Shown here in pieces: positions 1-7,168 of a stretch of 35,384 nucleotides of DNA (position 1 is its first letter; the number at the start of each line of letters is the position of its first letter). Both the position numbers and the translations under genes were made by a program. The DNA lies in NCBI GenBank assembly GCA_024229495.1, contig JAAESJ010000134.1, positions 1-35,384 of the forward strand. Reading direction: 5' to 3'. Source of the stretch: Verrucomicrobiaceae bacterium (lineage in GTDB: Bacteria; Verrucomicrobiota; Verrucomicrobiia; Verrucomicrobiales; DEV007). A model generated the notes under the pieces. That model saw only the letters and a program-made list of their open reading frames with translations, had not been told where the DNA came from and did no database searches.

Positions 1-158
1 CCGCTAAGAAGGCTGCTAAGAAGCCTGCTAAGAAGAAGGCCGCTAAGAAGGCTGCTAAGAAGCCCGCTAAGAAGGCTGCTAAGAAGCCTGCTAAGAAGAA
101 GGCCGCTAAGAAGGCTGCTAAGAAGCCCGCTAAGCGTAAAGCTGCCAAGAGGAAGTAA
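1..158 (+). CDS. Histone H1-like lysine/alanine-rich protein, C-terminal tail (5' truncated)
   Basis: The reading frame is open from the left edge and ends at TAA 156-158. The 51 visible codons encode almost only Ala, Lys and Pro, with two Arg-containing motifs (AKRK, AAKRK) at the very end. This composition is typical of bacterial histone H1-like proteins (chlamydial Hc1/Hc2 style, also found in many Verrucomicrobiota and proteobacteria), which bind and compact DNA through an unstructured cationic tail. The tail is built from a 21-residue unit repeated twice without any change. The N-terminal part lies outside the window, so a globular domain, which would separate H1-like proteins from other Lys-rich tails, cannot be checked. 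A strong intrinsic terminator follows 60 bases downstream. Confidence 0.75.
   Translation, partial: AKKAAKKPAKKKAAKKAAKKPAKKAAKKPAKKKAAKKAAKKPAKRKAAKRK
3..128 (+). repeat. Perfect 63-bp tandem duplication inside the histone-like gene
   Basis: Bases 3-65 and 66-128 are identical over 63 bp. Each copy encodes the same 21 residues (pattern AKKAAKKP-AKKKAAKKAAKKP). The identity includes synonymous positions, so the duplication is recent or kept homogeneous by slippage or recombination. Further copies may lie to the left of the window. Confidence 0.95.
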
Positions 159-220
159 ATTACTCTTGTGCGTTTGCAGGTGAATTTAACTTGCCTGCAT
201 CAACGCTAGCCAATCACGGA

Positions 221-251
221 AAGCCCCGGCGATTATCGCCGGGGCTTTTTT
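221..251 (+). terminator. Intrinsic terminator of the histone-like gene
   Basis: A perfect 12-bp GC-rich stem (221-232 with 236-247) closes a 3-base loop (TTA). The T-run at 246-251 begins in the last two stem bases. Strong Rho-independent terminator on the plus strand; the run of A at the other end is too short for good use in reverse. Confidence 0.9.
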
Positions 252-346
252 GCTTTTTACACGGCGGGCCTTGTATCATTTTCCAATGGTTACCGAAAAG
301 GGGTTGAGAATCGCCCGGTGTCAGTGTAAATATCTTGCCCGGAAAA

Positions 347-421
347 GCGCGGTTAGCTCAGGGGTAGAGCACCACATTGACATTGTGGGGGTCACTGGTT
401 CAAATCCAGTATCGCGCACCA
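347..421 (+). tRNA. tRNA-Val (anticodon GAC)
   Basis: All arms fold. The acceptor stem is 347-353 with 411-417 (one G-T wobble). The D stem is 356-359 with 367-370. The anticodon stem is 372-376 with 384-388 around loop TTGACAT, giving anticodon GAC at 379-381 (valine codons GUC/GUU). The T stem is 394-398 with 406-410 around TTCAAAT. The discriminator base is A418, and CCA is encoded at 419-421. The variable loop has 5 bases. It stands alone, with no second tRNA near it. Confidence 0.95.
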
Positions 422-540
422 TTTTCCCATTAAGTCGGTATTTTAATAGGGCGCGCCAACATCATTTATCTAGTGAGCAACAAAGGGTGTTGTGGTGTGC
501 CACCCATCAAGACTTCATGGAAGTGGGGTTGCCGGATAAG

Positions 541-600
541 TCACTCAGGTTCCAGATCATGGTAATCGACCAGCTTTTCGAGTTGATCTTCCGGGTGCAT
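541..600 (-). CDS. Possible 19-residue peptide downstream of cysI (doubtful)
   Basis: On the minus strand an ATG at 600 opens a 19-codon frame (starts MHPEDQLEKL, ends in TGA at 541-543). It lies 73 bases downstream of the sulfite reductase stop. The in-frame codons upstream to the preceding stop also read acidic (PEEADLL). The composition is amphipathic and acidic, and there is a weak GAGG about 11 bases upstream. It could be a tiny gene, a relic of a longer C-terminus, or chance. No family is recognised. It sits in an otherwise gene-free stretch (422-673). Confidence 0.2.
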   Translation of the reverse strand: MHPEDQLEKLVDYHDLEPE

Positions 601-610
601 GAGCAAATCT

Positions 611-630
611 GCCTCTTCAGGTTAAGAGGC
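611..630 (-). terminator. Hairpin downstream of cysI, weak terminator candidate
   Basis: A perfect 7-bp inverted repeat (611-617 with 624-630) surrounds a 6-base loop. It lies 43 bases beyond the cysI stop on the minus strand. It is followed on that strand by only a short T cluster (AGATTTG), so termination would be weak. The rest of 422-673 shows nothing else convincing. Confidence 0.3.
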
Positions 631-673
631 TCTTAGGCTGAGAAGGGCTTTTATTTGATTGCGCCGGTCTGAA

Positions 674-2392
674 TCAGGAGGGATTACGGTCAGCTTGCTC
701 AAGGTGAAACTGTTCAGGGTTCGGTTGTGCGGTTTCAGGCCGTGTGCGTCCCCAGTATTCGCTGAATGTCTCGTTGTTCTGCCGCTGCTTGACAAAGTTG
801 TCCAGATAACCTCGGATTTCCCCGGGGATGTCGTCGAAGAGCACGATTTTCTTTTCCAAGCTTGCCAGCCTGTTGCCGGCACTTGAACCGCCGACAAACA
901 TGGCGTATTTGCCTGGCGCGCGGCCAACAAAGGCGAAGTCTGCGTTATAGGGACGGGCACAGCCGTTGGGGCAACCTGTCATTCGCATAAGGATGGGGTC
1001 ATCACTCAAGCCCAATTCCTCAAGGATGCCATCCACTGAGTCCAGCAATCCAGTGAAGACCCGCTCGCTTTCACTTAGGGCAAGTCCACAGGTGGGCAAG
1101 GCTACGCAGGCATGACCCATCTGGCGCAGGGCAGTGAAGTCCTTTCCGGTCACCAGCTCGTGCTCGCTGAGGATGGAGTTGACTCTGTCGCGGTCCTCCT
1201 TCCTGATGTCGTAAAAATACATGTTCGCGTTGGCGGTGACCCGCATGGAGCAGTCGATCTCGCCGGCAATTTTCCGGAAGGCACTGCGGGTTTTCCCGGC
1301 ATCACTGTCGATAACTCTTCCCTGGGCGACGTAAACGCCCACGAAATATTTCCCGTCCCCCTGCGTGTGCCAGCCAAGGGTATCGGCAACGGTGCCCAGC
1401 TGCACTTCCCGAACAGGCTCGCTGGGGAAGTCGATGCGTTCTTCGACTTTATGGCGGAACCACTCGATACCGCGCTCAGCCACCAAATATTTTACTCGGG
1501 CATGCTTGCGGTCACTGCGGTCGCCGTAGTCACGGTGTATTGTAACGATTGCCTCGCAGGCGGCGGCGGCGTGTTCGGCAGCGCAATAAAACAGTGGCTG
1601 AGCAAGGCACGGATAGGTCTCCACCTTGCCGTGGCTCATGCCGAATCCGCCGCCAACATGGATTGAATAACCGATGACCTCTCCATCCTCAAGGTGGGCG
1701 ATGAAACCAACGTCCTGGCTGAAGAGGTCAACATCATTGCATGGTGGGACGGCGATGCCGATCTTGAACTTCCGTGGCAGGTAGTATTTGCCGTAAATGG
1801 GTTCCTCCACTTCCCCGGCGGCTTCATCAACAGCCAGGTCGAGTTTTTCGCCGTCAAGCCAGATGGAACTGTAGGCTGTGGTGCGGGCCATGAAACGCTC
1901 ACTGATTTCATCTGCGAGGAGCCTGGTGGCCGAATGGGCTTTATCGTTGACGGGCGTTCCGGGAGCCATGGTGTTGCGCACTACGTCACCGCATGCTCCC
2001 CAAGAGGTCATTCCGCAGTTTGCAATAGCTCTGACAGTGTCGCGCAATCCTCCTTTGAGGATGCCGTGCAACTGGATGCCTTGGCGGGAGGTCAGTCGCA
2101 TTGTCGCATTTCCCAGTTTCTCTGCCATATCGTCATGTGCGAGGTATTGCTGGGCAGTCAGCGTTCCGGAAGGCATTTTGGTACGCACCATGAACATCCA
2201 CTCCTTGTCGAGTTTTTGCTTGCGACGCTCGGATCGACTGTCCCTGTTGTCCTGCTGATAGCTACCGTGGAACTTGAGCAGCTGATACTCGGCTTCCTCA
2301 AAATGTGAGGCATCCGAAAGCAGTGTCTCGACGATTTTTCCGCGCAGTCCGCGACTCTCGTCCTTTATTTCCTCACAGCTTTGTTTTGGCAT
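674..2392 (-). CDS. cysI: Assimilatory sulfite reductase hemoprotein subunit (CysI type)
   Basis: This 572-residue protein has the length of E. coli CysI (about 570). It belongs to the siroheme/4Fe-4S nitrite and sulfite reductases, which reduce sulfite to sulfide with six electrons for cysteine synthesis in the cytoplasm. The cluster/siroheme cysteines are all present: C429-x5-C435 (CVALPTC) and C474-x3-C478 (MTGCPNGC). The conserved VGRAPGKY segment follows. Near the N-terminus are the LLKFHGSYQQDNRD and RLTSRQGIQLHG segments typical of CysI rather than of ferredoxin-nitrite reductases. No flavoprotein CysJ, CysH or CysG is adjacent, so the electron donor must be encoded elsewhere. The start is the first ATG, with an AAGGA sequence about 15 bases upstream. 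A GNAT gene lies 60 bases upstream on the same strand, so co-transcription is possible. Nitrite reductase activity cannot be excluded. Confidence 0.93.
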   Translation of the reverse strand: MPKQSCEEIKDESRGLRGKIVETLLSDASHFEEAEYQLLKFHGSYQQDNRDSRSERRKQKLDKEWMFMVRTKMPSGTLTAQQYLAHDDMAEKLGNATMRLTSRQGIQLHGILKGGLRDTVRAIANCGMTSWGACGDVVRNTMAPGTPVNDKAHSATRLLADEISERFMARTTAYSSIWLDGEKLDLAVDEAAGEVEEPIYGKYYLPRKFKIGIAVPPCNDVDLFSQDVGFIAHLEDGEVIGYSIHVGGGFGMSHGKVETYPCLAQPLFYCAAEHAAAACEAIVTIHRDYGDRSDRKHARVKYLVAERGIEWFRHKVEERIDFPSEPVREVQLGTVADTLGWHTQGDGKYFVGVYVAQGRVIDSDAGKTRSAFRKIAGEIDCSMRVTANANMYFYDIRKEDRDRVNSILSEHELVTGKDFTALRQMGHACVALPTCGLALSESERVFTGLLDSVDGILEELGLSDDPILMRMTGCPNGCARPYNADFAFVGRAPGKYAMFVGGSSAGNRLASLEKKIVLFDDIPGEIRGYLDNFVKQRQNNETFSEYWGRTRPETAQPNPEQFHLEQADRNPS

Positions 2393-2452
2393 TTTTGGTT
2401 GGTAATTTTCCTTTGCCGGTATGCTTACCGTGCTGATTTGATTAATACAATT

Positions 2453-2992
2453 TTATCCTGCGGTCACTTGCCCTTCTTCGTCTACATGTGAATCCTGGGA
2501 ATGAGGATCAAGGTGCAGTCGCATGGGAATCATCTTGGAGAAAACGAATCCATTGCGGGTGAAGAAGCGCTGGGATTCTTCACTGATCTTGTCGGTCAGC
2601 AGCGTAATGCGCTTGAAGTCCTTGGTCAGCGCGAATTCCCGTACTGCGTTCAGTAATACTGATCCGTAGCCCTGACCGCGGTGAGATGGATGAATGAAAA
2701 AGTCCTCCAGGATGAGGACCAGTCCCCCTTCTGCGGTGCTGATGGTGAACAGGATGTTCACCATGCCCATAATCAGGTCGTCGTTGCGGAGCACAAAGAT
2801 GCGTCCACGACTGGGTTCTTCAAGGATGAGTTTGAGACCGCGTTCCTGCTTCTCATGACTGGGCTCAAAATCCCCCTCCATTTCAAAGAGGTCCATTGCC
2901 ATCTGAACGAGTTGCGGAAGATCTCCAAGGGTTGCGGGTTCAACCCGGGTCTGGTTGGATTTTTCTAGGGCGTCTTGAGGCATCTGGCTCAA
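2453..2992 (-). CDS. GNAT-family N-acetyltransferase
   Basis: This 179-residue protein has one GNAT domain at about residues 15-160. The acetyl-CoA pyrophosphate-binding motif A is clear (HPSHRGQGYGSVLL, with RGQGYG at 105-110), preceded by the beta-4 strand ILEDFFI. The later RFFTRNGFVFS segment is the usual motif B/C end. The family transfers an acetyl group from acetyl-CoA to an amine, and the substrate cannot be read from sequence. The C-terminal 20 residues are acidic and probably disordered. The gene precedes cysI by 60 bases on the same strand and is divergent from the coiled-coil gene at 3202, so the shared 209-base gap must contain promoters for both directions. Confidence 0.88.
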   Translation of the reverse strand: MSQMPQDALEKSNQTRVEPATLGDLPQLVQMAMDLFEMEGDFEPSHEKQERGLKLILEEPSRGRIFVLRNDDLIMGMVNILFTISTAEGGLVLILEDFFIHPSHRGQGYGSVLLNAVREFALTKDFKRITLLTDKISEESQRFFTRNGFVFSKMIPMRLHLDPHSQDSHVDEEGQVTAG

Positions 2993-3201
2993 ATGTTAGC
3001 AGGAAGTCAGCGCTTGGGCGCAAAAAATATTGGAATCATTTGTTCATTATCCACAAGGTCGTGAGTCGGTTACGTATTCGTGTAAGAGAATAATATTTCA
3101 GCTTGCTTAACTATTAAAGGAATCGATTATACAAATTAGGATAAACCTCATTGATTGTAGCTATGCTCAAGAATTAACTGATCGCTTGGATTGCAAAAAC
3201 A

Positions 3202-4095
3202 ATGATAAGTTCAGAATCCAGCAACCAAGTATCCCATTCCTCAGAATCCCAAGGGGAAGATCGAGGGAGAATGTTGTCGTTGCGGGTGATAGTTGCTTCT
3301 GTGCTGGCGGTTTTCCTTGTTATTGCGCTGGGAATGACTGGTGGGCGGGTGAGGAAACTTGGGAATCGGGTCACAATGCTTGAAGAAGAGGGGAGCTTTT
3401 TCCAGCGCCGGTTGGAGAGTTTTAGGGAAGACAATCAGCGTCTGTTGTCGAGAATCCGGGATTATCAGGATGTGCTCGAGGTTGCCAAGCAATCCAATGT
3501 TTCCCTCTCAAAACGCTTACTGAACCGAGATCTTGCCGTGGAGGACCTTCAACGCAGCATTCAGTCTATCCTTGAGCAGAAATATGAGAATGAGTTGAGG
3601 CTGAACGGGCAGATAGCCAGGCTTGAGGAAATTAAGCGTGACTTGAGCGCTCGGGGCGCTGCATTGAGTGAGGCTGTTGCCGCACAGGGGAAGGAGATCG
3701 CGCAACTTGAGCAATCCTACCAGCTAACTAGCGATAAGCTTGCCCGGGAATTGGAGAAAAATGACAGGTTGTCGATCGAGAATGAAAAATACTTGGGAAT
3801 GGTATACGATTTTGAGGAAAAGTTCGTTTCGGCAGAGGAGAGGAACAGGGGGCTCGTTGAGCGTTTTAATCTTCTGCAGGATCGCACGAATATCCTTGAA
3901 TCGGAAAAATCAGAACTGAAGGAAGAACTCAGGGGGTGGATTGAGTCTGAGGTGAGTCAACCGGGTGTTGAGGATACAGTGGCGCAGGGCGCAAGTGATC
4001 GCATCAATGTGCCCGGCGGACTGAAGGGCGCACCTTCGGCTAATGGAGAGGTCAATAAAGCGACCGTTGTCAACGCAGCCGGATTGACGGAGTAA
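3202..4095 (+). CDS. Membrane-anchored coiled-coil protein of unknown function
   Basis: This 297-residue protein has a short polar N-terminus, one hydrophobic segment at about residues 25-45 (LRVIVASVLAVFLVIALGM), and then a long heptad-rich region from about 48 to 245, dense in Glu, Arg, Lys, Leu and Gln. The last 50 residues are Gly/Ser/Asn-rich and look disordered. The likely topology is N-terminus inside with the coiled coil outside the inner membrane. No enzymatic motif is visible and no family is recognised; coiled-coil anchors of this shape occur in cell-envelope, division and chemotaxis accessory proteins, but nothing nearby indicates which. The ATG at 3202 lacks a clear Shine-Dalgarno sequence. 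The gene is transcribed alone. Confidence 0.7.
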   Translation: MISSESSNQVSHSSESQGEDRGRMLSLRVIVASVLAVFLVIALGMTGGRVRKLGNRVTMLEEEGSFFQRRLESFREDNQRLLSRIRDYQDVLEVAKQSNVSLSKRLLNRDLAVEDLQRSIQSILEQKYENELRLNGQIARLEEIKRDLSARGAALSEAVAAQGKEIAQLEQSYQLTSDKLARELEKNDRLSIENEKYLGMVYDFEEKFVSAEERNRGLVERFNLLQDRTNILESEKSELKEELRGWIESEVSQPGVEDTVAQGASDRINVPGGLKGAPSANGEVNKATVVNAAGLTE

Positions 4096-4500
4096 TCGAT
4101 CTCTGCATGACGGGAAGGGGATATTCTTTCTTTTGCGGATCGCGCAGTGCGTTTGCGGATAACTTGAGTTTGGCAGTTGGGAAATGACTGATATTCAGTG
4201 GTGGTAGTGTGCGTCTGATGACTGATTAAGACAGTGACTTCCCCAATGAGGCGGGTGGGTTTCATGAATAATGAGAATTGAGCATTCGAACTGCCACTAT
4301 ACTGAGCTTTTTCTGGCTCAGATTTGCTGCGGGAGCAAAGAGTTTTGTCCCCTTGGTCGCAAGGGGGCGTCGAACCAGTATTAGTTGGTAGCTGCGTCTT
4401 TCCCGGTTCGAACTTGTGTAAGTGCTGTTTTTATATCCGATATCTGCAAACCCATACCACTTAAAGGAATGCGCATAGCCTGGTTGGGTGCAGTGTCTAA
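4096..4500. other. Gene-free stretch with small inverted repeats
   Basis: No convincing protein gene is seen on either strand. The stretch holds three small inverted repeats: 4302-4307 with 4316-4321 (CTGAGC/GCTCAG), 4349-4355 with 4360-4366 (CCCCTTG/CAAGGGG), and 4370-4376 with 4405-4411 (TCGAACC/GGTTCGA). The last encloses AGTTGGTAG, which recalls a tRNA D-loop next to a T-loop-like GGTTCGAA, but no cloverleaf can be built. It may be a decayed tRNA or part of an untranslated region. Confidence 0.4.
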
Positions 4501-4533
4501 ACAAAAAGCACTCCGGAATGAACCGGAGTGCTT
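4501..4533 (-). terminator. Intrinsic terminator of the 6S-like RNA
   Basis: A perfect 11-bp stem (4506-4516 with 4523-4533) and a 6-base loop are followed on the minus strand by a run of T (rc of 4503-4507). It is oriented to end a transcript coming from the direction of pheT, and marks an RNA gene with no ORF in front of it. Confidence 0.8.
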
Positions 4534-4712
4534 CTCTAAGGATTGAGGCCCCGCATGTGCCGACGGCGGTGAAGAGGGCTCACGTGTCCCGGATATTACC
4601 AGGTGGGTGGCCGCCTTGCTGAAATCTGCCTTCCAGTGAAGGCTTGACATCAAACAACGGGCTAAGCCTCCCGTACATAAACTAACGGGTCGGGCCCTTA
4701 AGTCCGCAAAAC
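4534..4712 (-). ncRNA. ssrS: Probable 6S RNA (SsrS), boundaries approximate
   Basis: Between pheT and the terminator, the minus strand carries about 180 nt with no ORF but strong rod-like folding. Near the middle is a GCCTTC/GAAGGC hairpin with a 4-base loop (apical). Inside the arms, GGCTTA pairs with TGAGCC and CCCG pairs with CGGG. In the 5' arm a CCCGT/ACGGG hairpin lies in a would-be central bubble. The ends close through CTTAAGG/CCTTAG and GCCCG/CGGGGC pairing. The 3' arm wording (GGCGGCCACCCACCTGG...GGGACACGTGAGCCC) resembles, from memory, the 3' arm of known 6S RNAs. Size (E. coli 184 nt) and an own terminator fit. 6S RNA binds sigma-70 RNA polymerase in stationary phase. The alternative is another structured small RNA; it lacks the SRP RNA tetraloop motif and the RNase P core. 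Confidence 0.5.
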
Positions 4713-4766
4713 GCGAAACACCGTAGGGTTATCTCAAAAATGGAAAATTTAAAAGAACATGAACAG

Positions 4767-4796
4767 GTGGATGCATTCGCATGCGGATGCATCCAC
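4767..4796 (-). terminator. Hairpin right after pheT, probable operon terminator
   Basis: A perfect 10-bp inverted repeat (4767-4776 with 4787-4796) has an almost palindromic centre (CGCATGCG). It begins 5 bases after the pheT stop codon. On the minus strand it is followed by a T-rich but interrupted tract (CTGTTCATGTTCTTTT). It likely ends the rpmI-rplT-pheS-pheT transcript and separates it from the 6S-like RNA. Confidence 0.55.
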
Positions 4797-4801
4797 GGTA
4801 T

Positions 4802-7168
4802 TCAGCGAAAATCCACAGGAAGCTTGGCTTTCAATTCGGAGAGAATTTCAGCGTGTGCACTGTCGACTTCTGAGGACTCCAGTGTGCGTGTTCGATCGCG
4901 ATACGTCAATGAATAAGCAATGGATTTTTTACCTGCATCAAGACGTTTCCCGCTTTCATCGTGAAACAAATCAAAGAGTCTAAAGGACTCGAGAATTGGA
5001 GATTTGATCCTTGAGAGGACGAAATCGATCTCGCCACTGGTCAGTGACAGGTCCACTTCCATTGCGATATCCCGGCTAACAGACGGAAATTTTGGCAGGT
5101 CCTCATACTGTTTTTTTGCACTGGTTTTTTTCTGCAGTATGTCCAAGTCGATCTCGGCGGCATAGACCGGGTGCCGCGCATCAAGTTCGCGGGTTCTTGC
5201 TGGGGAAATTTCTGCGATCTTACCGATACACAATTTTCCCAGTGTGATGTCGGTAATGAAGGAGGCCCCTCGGGTGGAATCTTCGCTTCTTAGAAAGGTT
5301 GTATTTGCACCAGTGACCGCCTCGATTATTCCTTTTAAGGTAAAGAGGTCGGCGCTTTCTGGTTGAGGGTTCTTCCAGGATCCCTGTCCGGGACCTGATA
5401 CGAGTAATCCCAGATGTTGCGTCTCCTCGCCTTTGTGGTTGTTGGAAAAGATAGTTCCCATTTCAAATAAACGCAGGTTTTCGATGCCTTGGTGGATGTT
5501 GCGCTCGGCAATTTCCATTAGGGCGCCAACCAGCCCGGAACGCATGTGAGTAAGCTCATCGTTTAATGGATTCTTAAGAGCAATCGGCTCATGATCCGCT
5601 GTGCATACATTGTCGGCATTGCGAGCAGTGGAGGTAAGTTTGATGGTTCGCGTTTCATGAAACCCTATTGATGAGAGCCTATTGGCGATGTCACTCATGA
5701 AGTCATGGGTTCTGTCTGCACTAGAGATTTCCGAAAACCATGACCTTTGCCGGGAGGGGATATTATCAAGGCCATAAACTCTGGCGACTTCCTCGTAGAG
5801 ATCAGCAGGGCGGGTTAAGTCTCTCCGATAACTGGGTATTTGCCATTGCGAGATACTACCTTTCTCTTCGAGCCTCCTGAGGCCAAGTTGTTCAAGGATG
5901 GTGAACATCTCGGCGTTTGTGACGCTGCAACCGAGCAGTTTCCTGCAATTCTCGGCATTTAGCTCCACTTCTTGATTCAAAGAGGGCAATGCGCCGCAGG
6001 TTACGATATGGTTCTCTGCTTGGCCGCCGGCTAGTTCGGTGATCAGATTAGTGGCCAGTTCTGAAGCGCCTGTAGCCTGTGCCGGATCAGCCCCGCGCTC
6101 GAAGCGGTAACTTGAGTCACTGGAAATTCCGAGGCGACGTCCGCTGCGGCGGATTCCGGCGGGAGAAAAATAGGCTGATTCAAGAAGGATCTCGGTTGTC
6201 TCTCCGGTTACACCAGTGGCTTCACCGCCCATGATCCCGGCAATGGCAACGGGGCCGGTGTCATCGGCGATCACAAGATCCTCTGGTGTTAATTCATAGT
6301 CCAACCCGTCGAGAGCAATCATGGTTTCTTTGTCTTCAGCTTTTCGCACATGGATGCCTCCCGTGATCTTGTCGGCATCAAAGGCATGTAGGGGTTGCCC
6401 CATTTCCATCAGGACGTAGTTGGTGATATCAACGATGTTATTGATTGGACGCAGGCCGATTGACTCAAGTTTTGTTTTTAACCAGGCCGGACTTTCGGTG
6501 ACCTTGATTCCGTGAATACGGCGTGCCGTGTAAAACCTGCATTCTTCAGTGGCACTGATCCGGATGTCTTCCCCTGTTGCGGATTGTTCCGGAATGCTGG
6601 CATTGGAGTGGTCAGGATTGGATTTAAGGTCACGCCCGGCGAGAACTGCTAGCTCCCGCGCGATGCCCAGATGGCTCAGGCAATCGGGGCGGTTTGGGGT
6701 AATTTCCAGGTCGAATACCGGGGAAAAAATCTTGAGGAGAGGCGTGCCAGGGTTGCAGTCCGGAGGGAGAATCCACAATCCGCTATCCTCCTCCCCCCCC
6801 AGTTCTTTGGCGCTACAGAGCATGCCGTTTGACTCGATTCCTCGCAGCTTGCCTTTTTTTATGGTGAATCCTGTGCCCAAGGAAGCTCCCGGAAGGGCGA
6901 GTGGGACATTATCACCCACCTGGTAGTTTTTCGCCCCGCATACGATTTGCCGGGGAGTTTTCGTGCCGTCATCCACCATGCAAACGGACAATTTATCGGC
7001 ATCAGGGTGCTTCTCGCTGCTCTGGATGGTGGCAACGACAACATTTTCCGGTATGGCCTTGATACCTTCGACTTCAATGCCTGCAAATGTCAGCAGGTCA
7101 TCTAGTTCCTCCTCGGAGTATCCTGAGAGGTCAACGTGGTCACTTAGCCAATCGATTGCAACTTTCAT
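4802..7168 (-). CDS. pheT: Phenylalanine-tRNA ligase beta subunit
   Basis: This 788-residue protein is of normal bacterial PheT length (about 790). PheT is the structural and tRNA-binding subunit of the alpha2-beta2 enzyme that charges tRNA-Phe in the cytoplasm. Domains seen: an EMAP-II/OB tRNA-binding fold at about 40-150 (HPDADKLSVC, IVCGAKN, GMLCSAKELG); the B3/B4 editing domain at about 205-385 (DITNYVLMEMGQPLHAFDADK); B5 at about 400-475; the catalytic-like core; and a C-terminal ferredoxin-fold anticodon-binding domain from about 695 (KFPSVSRDIAMEV to the end). Its ATG overlaps the pheS stop as ATGA, showing translational coupling. It is the last gene of the operon. Confidence 0.98.
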   Translation of the reverse strand: MKVAIDWLSDHVDLSGYSEEELDDLLTFAGIEVEGIKAIPENVVVATIQSSEKHPDADKLSVCMVDDGTKTPRQIVCGAKNYQVGDNVPLALPGASLGTGFTIKKGKLRGIESNGMLCSAKELGGEEDSGLWILPPDCNPGTPLLKIFSPVFDLEITPNRPDCLSHLGIARELAVLAGRDLKSNPDHSNASIPEQSATGEDIRISATEECRFYTARRIHGIKVTESPAWLKTKLESIGLRPINNIVDITNYVLMEMGQPLHAFDADKITGGIHVRKAEDKETMIALDGLDYELTPEDLVIADDTGPVAIAGIMGGEATGVTGETTEILLESAYFSPAGIRRSGRRLGISSDSSYRFERGADPAQATGASELATNLITELAGGQAENHIVTCGALPSLNQEVELNAENCRKLLGCSVTNAEMFTILEQLGLRRLEEKGSISQWQIPSYRRDLTRPADLYEEVARVYGLDNIPSRQRSWFSEISSADRTHDFMSDIANRLSSIGFHETRTIKLTSTARNADNVCTADHEPIALKNPLNDELTHMRSGLVGALMEIAERNIHQGIENLRLFEMGTIFSNNHKGEETQHLGLLVSGPGQGSWKNPQPESADLFTLKGIIEAVTGANTTFLRSEDSTRGASFITDITLGKLCIGKIAEISPARTRELDARHPVYAAEIDLDILQKKTSAKKQYEDLPKFPSVSRDIAMEVDLSLTSGEIDFVLSRIKSPILESFRLFDLFHDESGKRLDAGKKSIAYSLTYRDRTRTLESSEVDSAHAEILSELKAKLPVDFR

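Noticed and set aside
250-636. 128-residue plus-strand frame
   Set aside because: It runs straight through the terminator tail and the whole tRNA-Val, and the peptide has the typical nonsense wording of translated tRNA.
1694-2308. 204-residue frame antisense to cysI, and other long plus-strand frames there
   Set aside because: The opposite strand carries a complete CysI with all motifs; these are shadows of its codon use.
4501-4712. SRP RNA, tmRNA or RNase P RNA as identity of the structured minus-strand RNA
   Set aside because: The SRP GGAAG/GCAG tetraloop core, the tmRNA CCA-ended tRNA-like domain and the RNase P conserved core were not found.
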